From Flavobacterium endoglycinae (GTDB lineage Bacteria; Bacteroidota; Bacteroidia; Flavobacteriales; Flavobacteriaceae): a DNA stretch of 64,000 nucleotides. The notes under the pieces were generated by a model that was given only the letters and a program-made list of their open reading frames with translations, ran no database searches and was not told where the DNA came from. The position numbers and the translations under genes were made by a program. Positions 63,664 to 64,000 of the stretch are shown here, piece by piece (position 1 is the stretch's first letter; the number at the start of each line of letters is the position of its first letter). The stretch spans positions 3,632,001-3,696,000 of the forward strand of contig NZ_CP071448.1 in the NCBI RefSeq assembly GCF_017352115.1. The letters run 5' to 3'.

Positions 63664-64000
63664 ATGAAATATAACAGATGCGGCAGAAACGGATTATTAC
63701 TGCCTGAGATTTCTTTAGGATTATGGCATAATTTCGGTTCAGTAGACAATTTTGAAAATGCAGAGAGTATTGCTATTGAGGCTTTTAATAAAGGAATTAC
63801 ACACTTTGATTTAGCCAATAATTATGGTCCAGTTCCGGGTTCTGCTGAAGAGAATTTCGGAAAAATACTTTGGCATAATTTTCAGGGAAATCTGCGTGAT
63901 GAAATCGTGATTTCTACTAAAGCTGGTTATACGATGTGGAAAGGTCCTTATGGAGATTGGGGATCTCGAAAATATCTCCTTTCTAGTTTAGATCAGAGTT
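63664..64000 (+). CDS. Aldo/keto reductase, YghZ-like (5' part, cut by window end)
   Basis: The first 112 codons of an open frame running off the window. MKYNRCGRNGLLLPEISLGL, then LWHNFG and GITHFDLANNYGPVPGSAEE, are the start of an NADPH-dependent aldo/keto reductase of the YghZ/L-glyceraldehyde 3-phosphate reductase group; the catalytic Asp and Tyr of the DLANNYG motif are present. It follows the GH3 gene on the same strand after the composite inverted repeat, so it may belong to the sugar-use cluster. Confidence 0.88.
   Translation, partial: MKYNRCGRNGLLLPEISLGLWHNFGSVDNFENAESIAIEAFNKGITHFDLANNYGPVPGSAEENFGKILWHNFQGNLRDEIVISTKAGYTMWKGPYGDWGSRKYLLSSLDQS

Overview
The window looks like chromosome of a Flavobacterium-type Bacteroidota. 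Signs seen directly are low GC, Bacteroidota -7 boxes (TAnnTTTG) ahead of many genes, little Shine-Dalgarno sequence, the gene order rpmB-rpmG-DUF4295-ftsY, the enlarged SecA with a DUF2795 gene beside it, a bacillithiol gene (bshC), and two giant surface proteins with gliding/T9SS type B C-termini. I see no rRNA, tRNA, CRISPR array, phage or complete insertion sequence. Genus-level placement is inference.

Layout. 1-0.8 kb: tail of an unknown gene coupled to a TrmH methyltransferase. 0.8-5.7 kb: a leftward operon of two small paralogous cysteine-motif exported proteins, a TonB-dependent receptor and a PepSY membrane protein, probably metal or siderophore uptake. 5.8-11 kb: secA, DUF2795, cob(I)alamin adenosyltransferase, LolD/MacB-type ATPase. 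11.3-16.9 kb: lipoprotein, methyltransferase, FKBP isomerase, a four-helix-bundle (S23/IVS-like) gene framed by inverted short-repeat arrays, a Uup-like ABC-F protein and an exported protein. 17-23.7 kb: polysaccharide and envelope genes (polyprenyl sugar transferase, CpsB-type phosphatase, NagX-like membrane protein, outer membrane barrel, GT2). 23.8-30.8 kb: 2-oxoacid dehydrogenase E2, DnaQ-like exonuclease, FAH hydrolase, Hpt protein, cinA, ribosomal proteins, ftsY. 30.8-40 kb: serine hydrolase, lipoprotein, DciA-like DUF721, ndk, a second NagX-like protein, bshC, MHS transporter, and an SdpR/SdpI pair. 40.2-50.1 kb: the two giant secreted proteins, sharing a ~1.4 kb nearly identical 3' part. 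50.2-58.2 kb: B12-binding radical SAM protein, metallo-hydrolase, two-component system, DUF1573 protein, L,D-transpeptidase, NlpC/P60 hydrolase. 58.4-64 kb: a small carbohydrate cluster (CE2-like esterase, sialate O-acetylesterase-like enzyme, GH3 glucosidase, start of an aldo/keto reductase).

Non-coding structure is rich. Many convergent gene pairs share a bidirectional hairpin terminator. Several intergenic spaces hold families of short dispersed repeats (CGCAAAG words, TTCTAAG words, CAGTCTCAGTTTT words, and two GAGCGGAGTCGA-type repeats, one of them translated in frame inside the radical SAM gene). The spots I would look at first are the IR-framed four-helix-bundle gene, the cysteine-motif/TonB/PepSY operon, an RNA-like folded element at 32.06 kb, the 36-bp perfect inverted repeat after the GH3 gene, and three helically phased TTAACA repeats between the sensor kinase operon and the DUF1573 gene.
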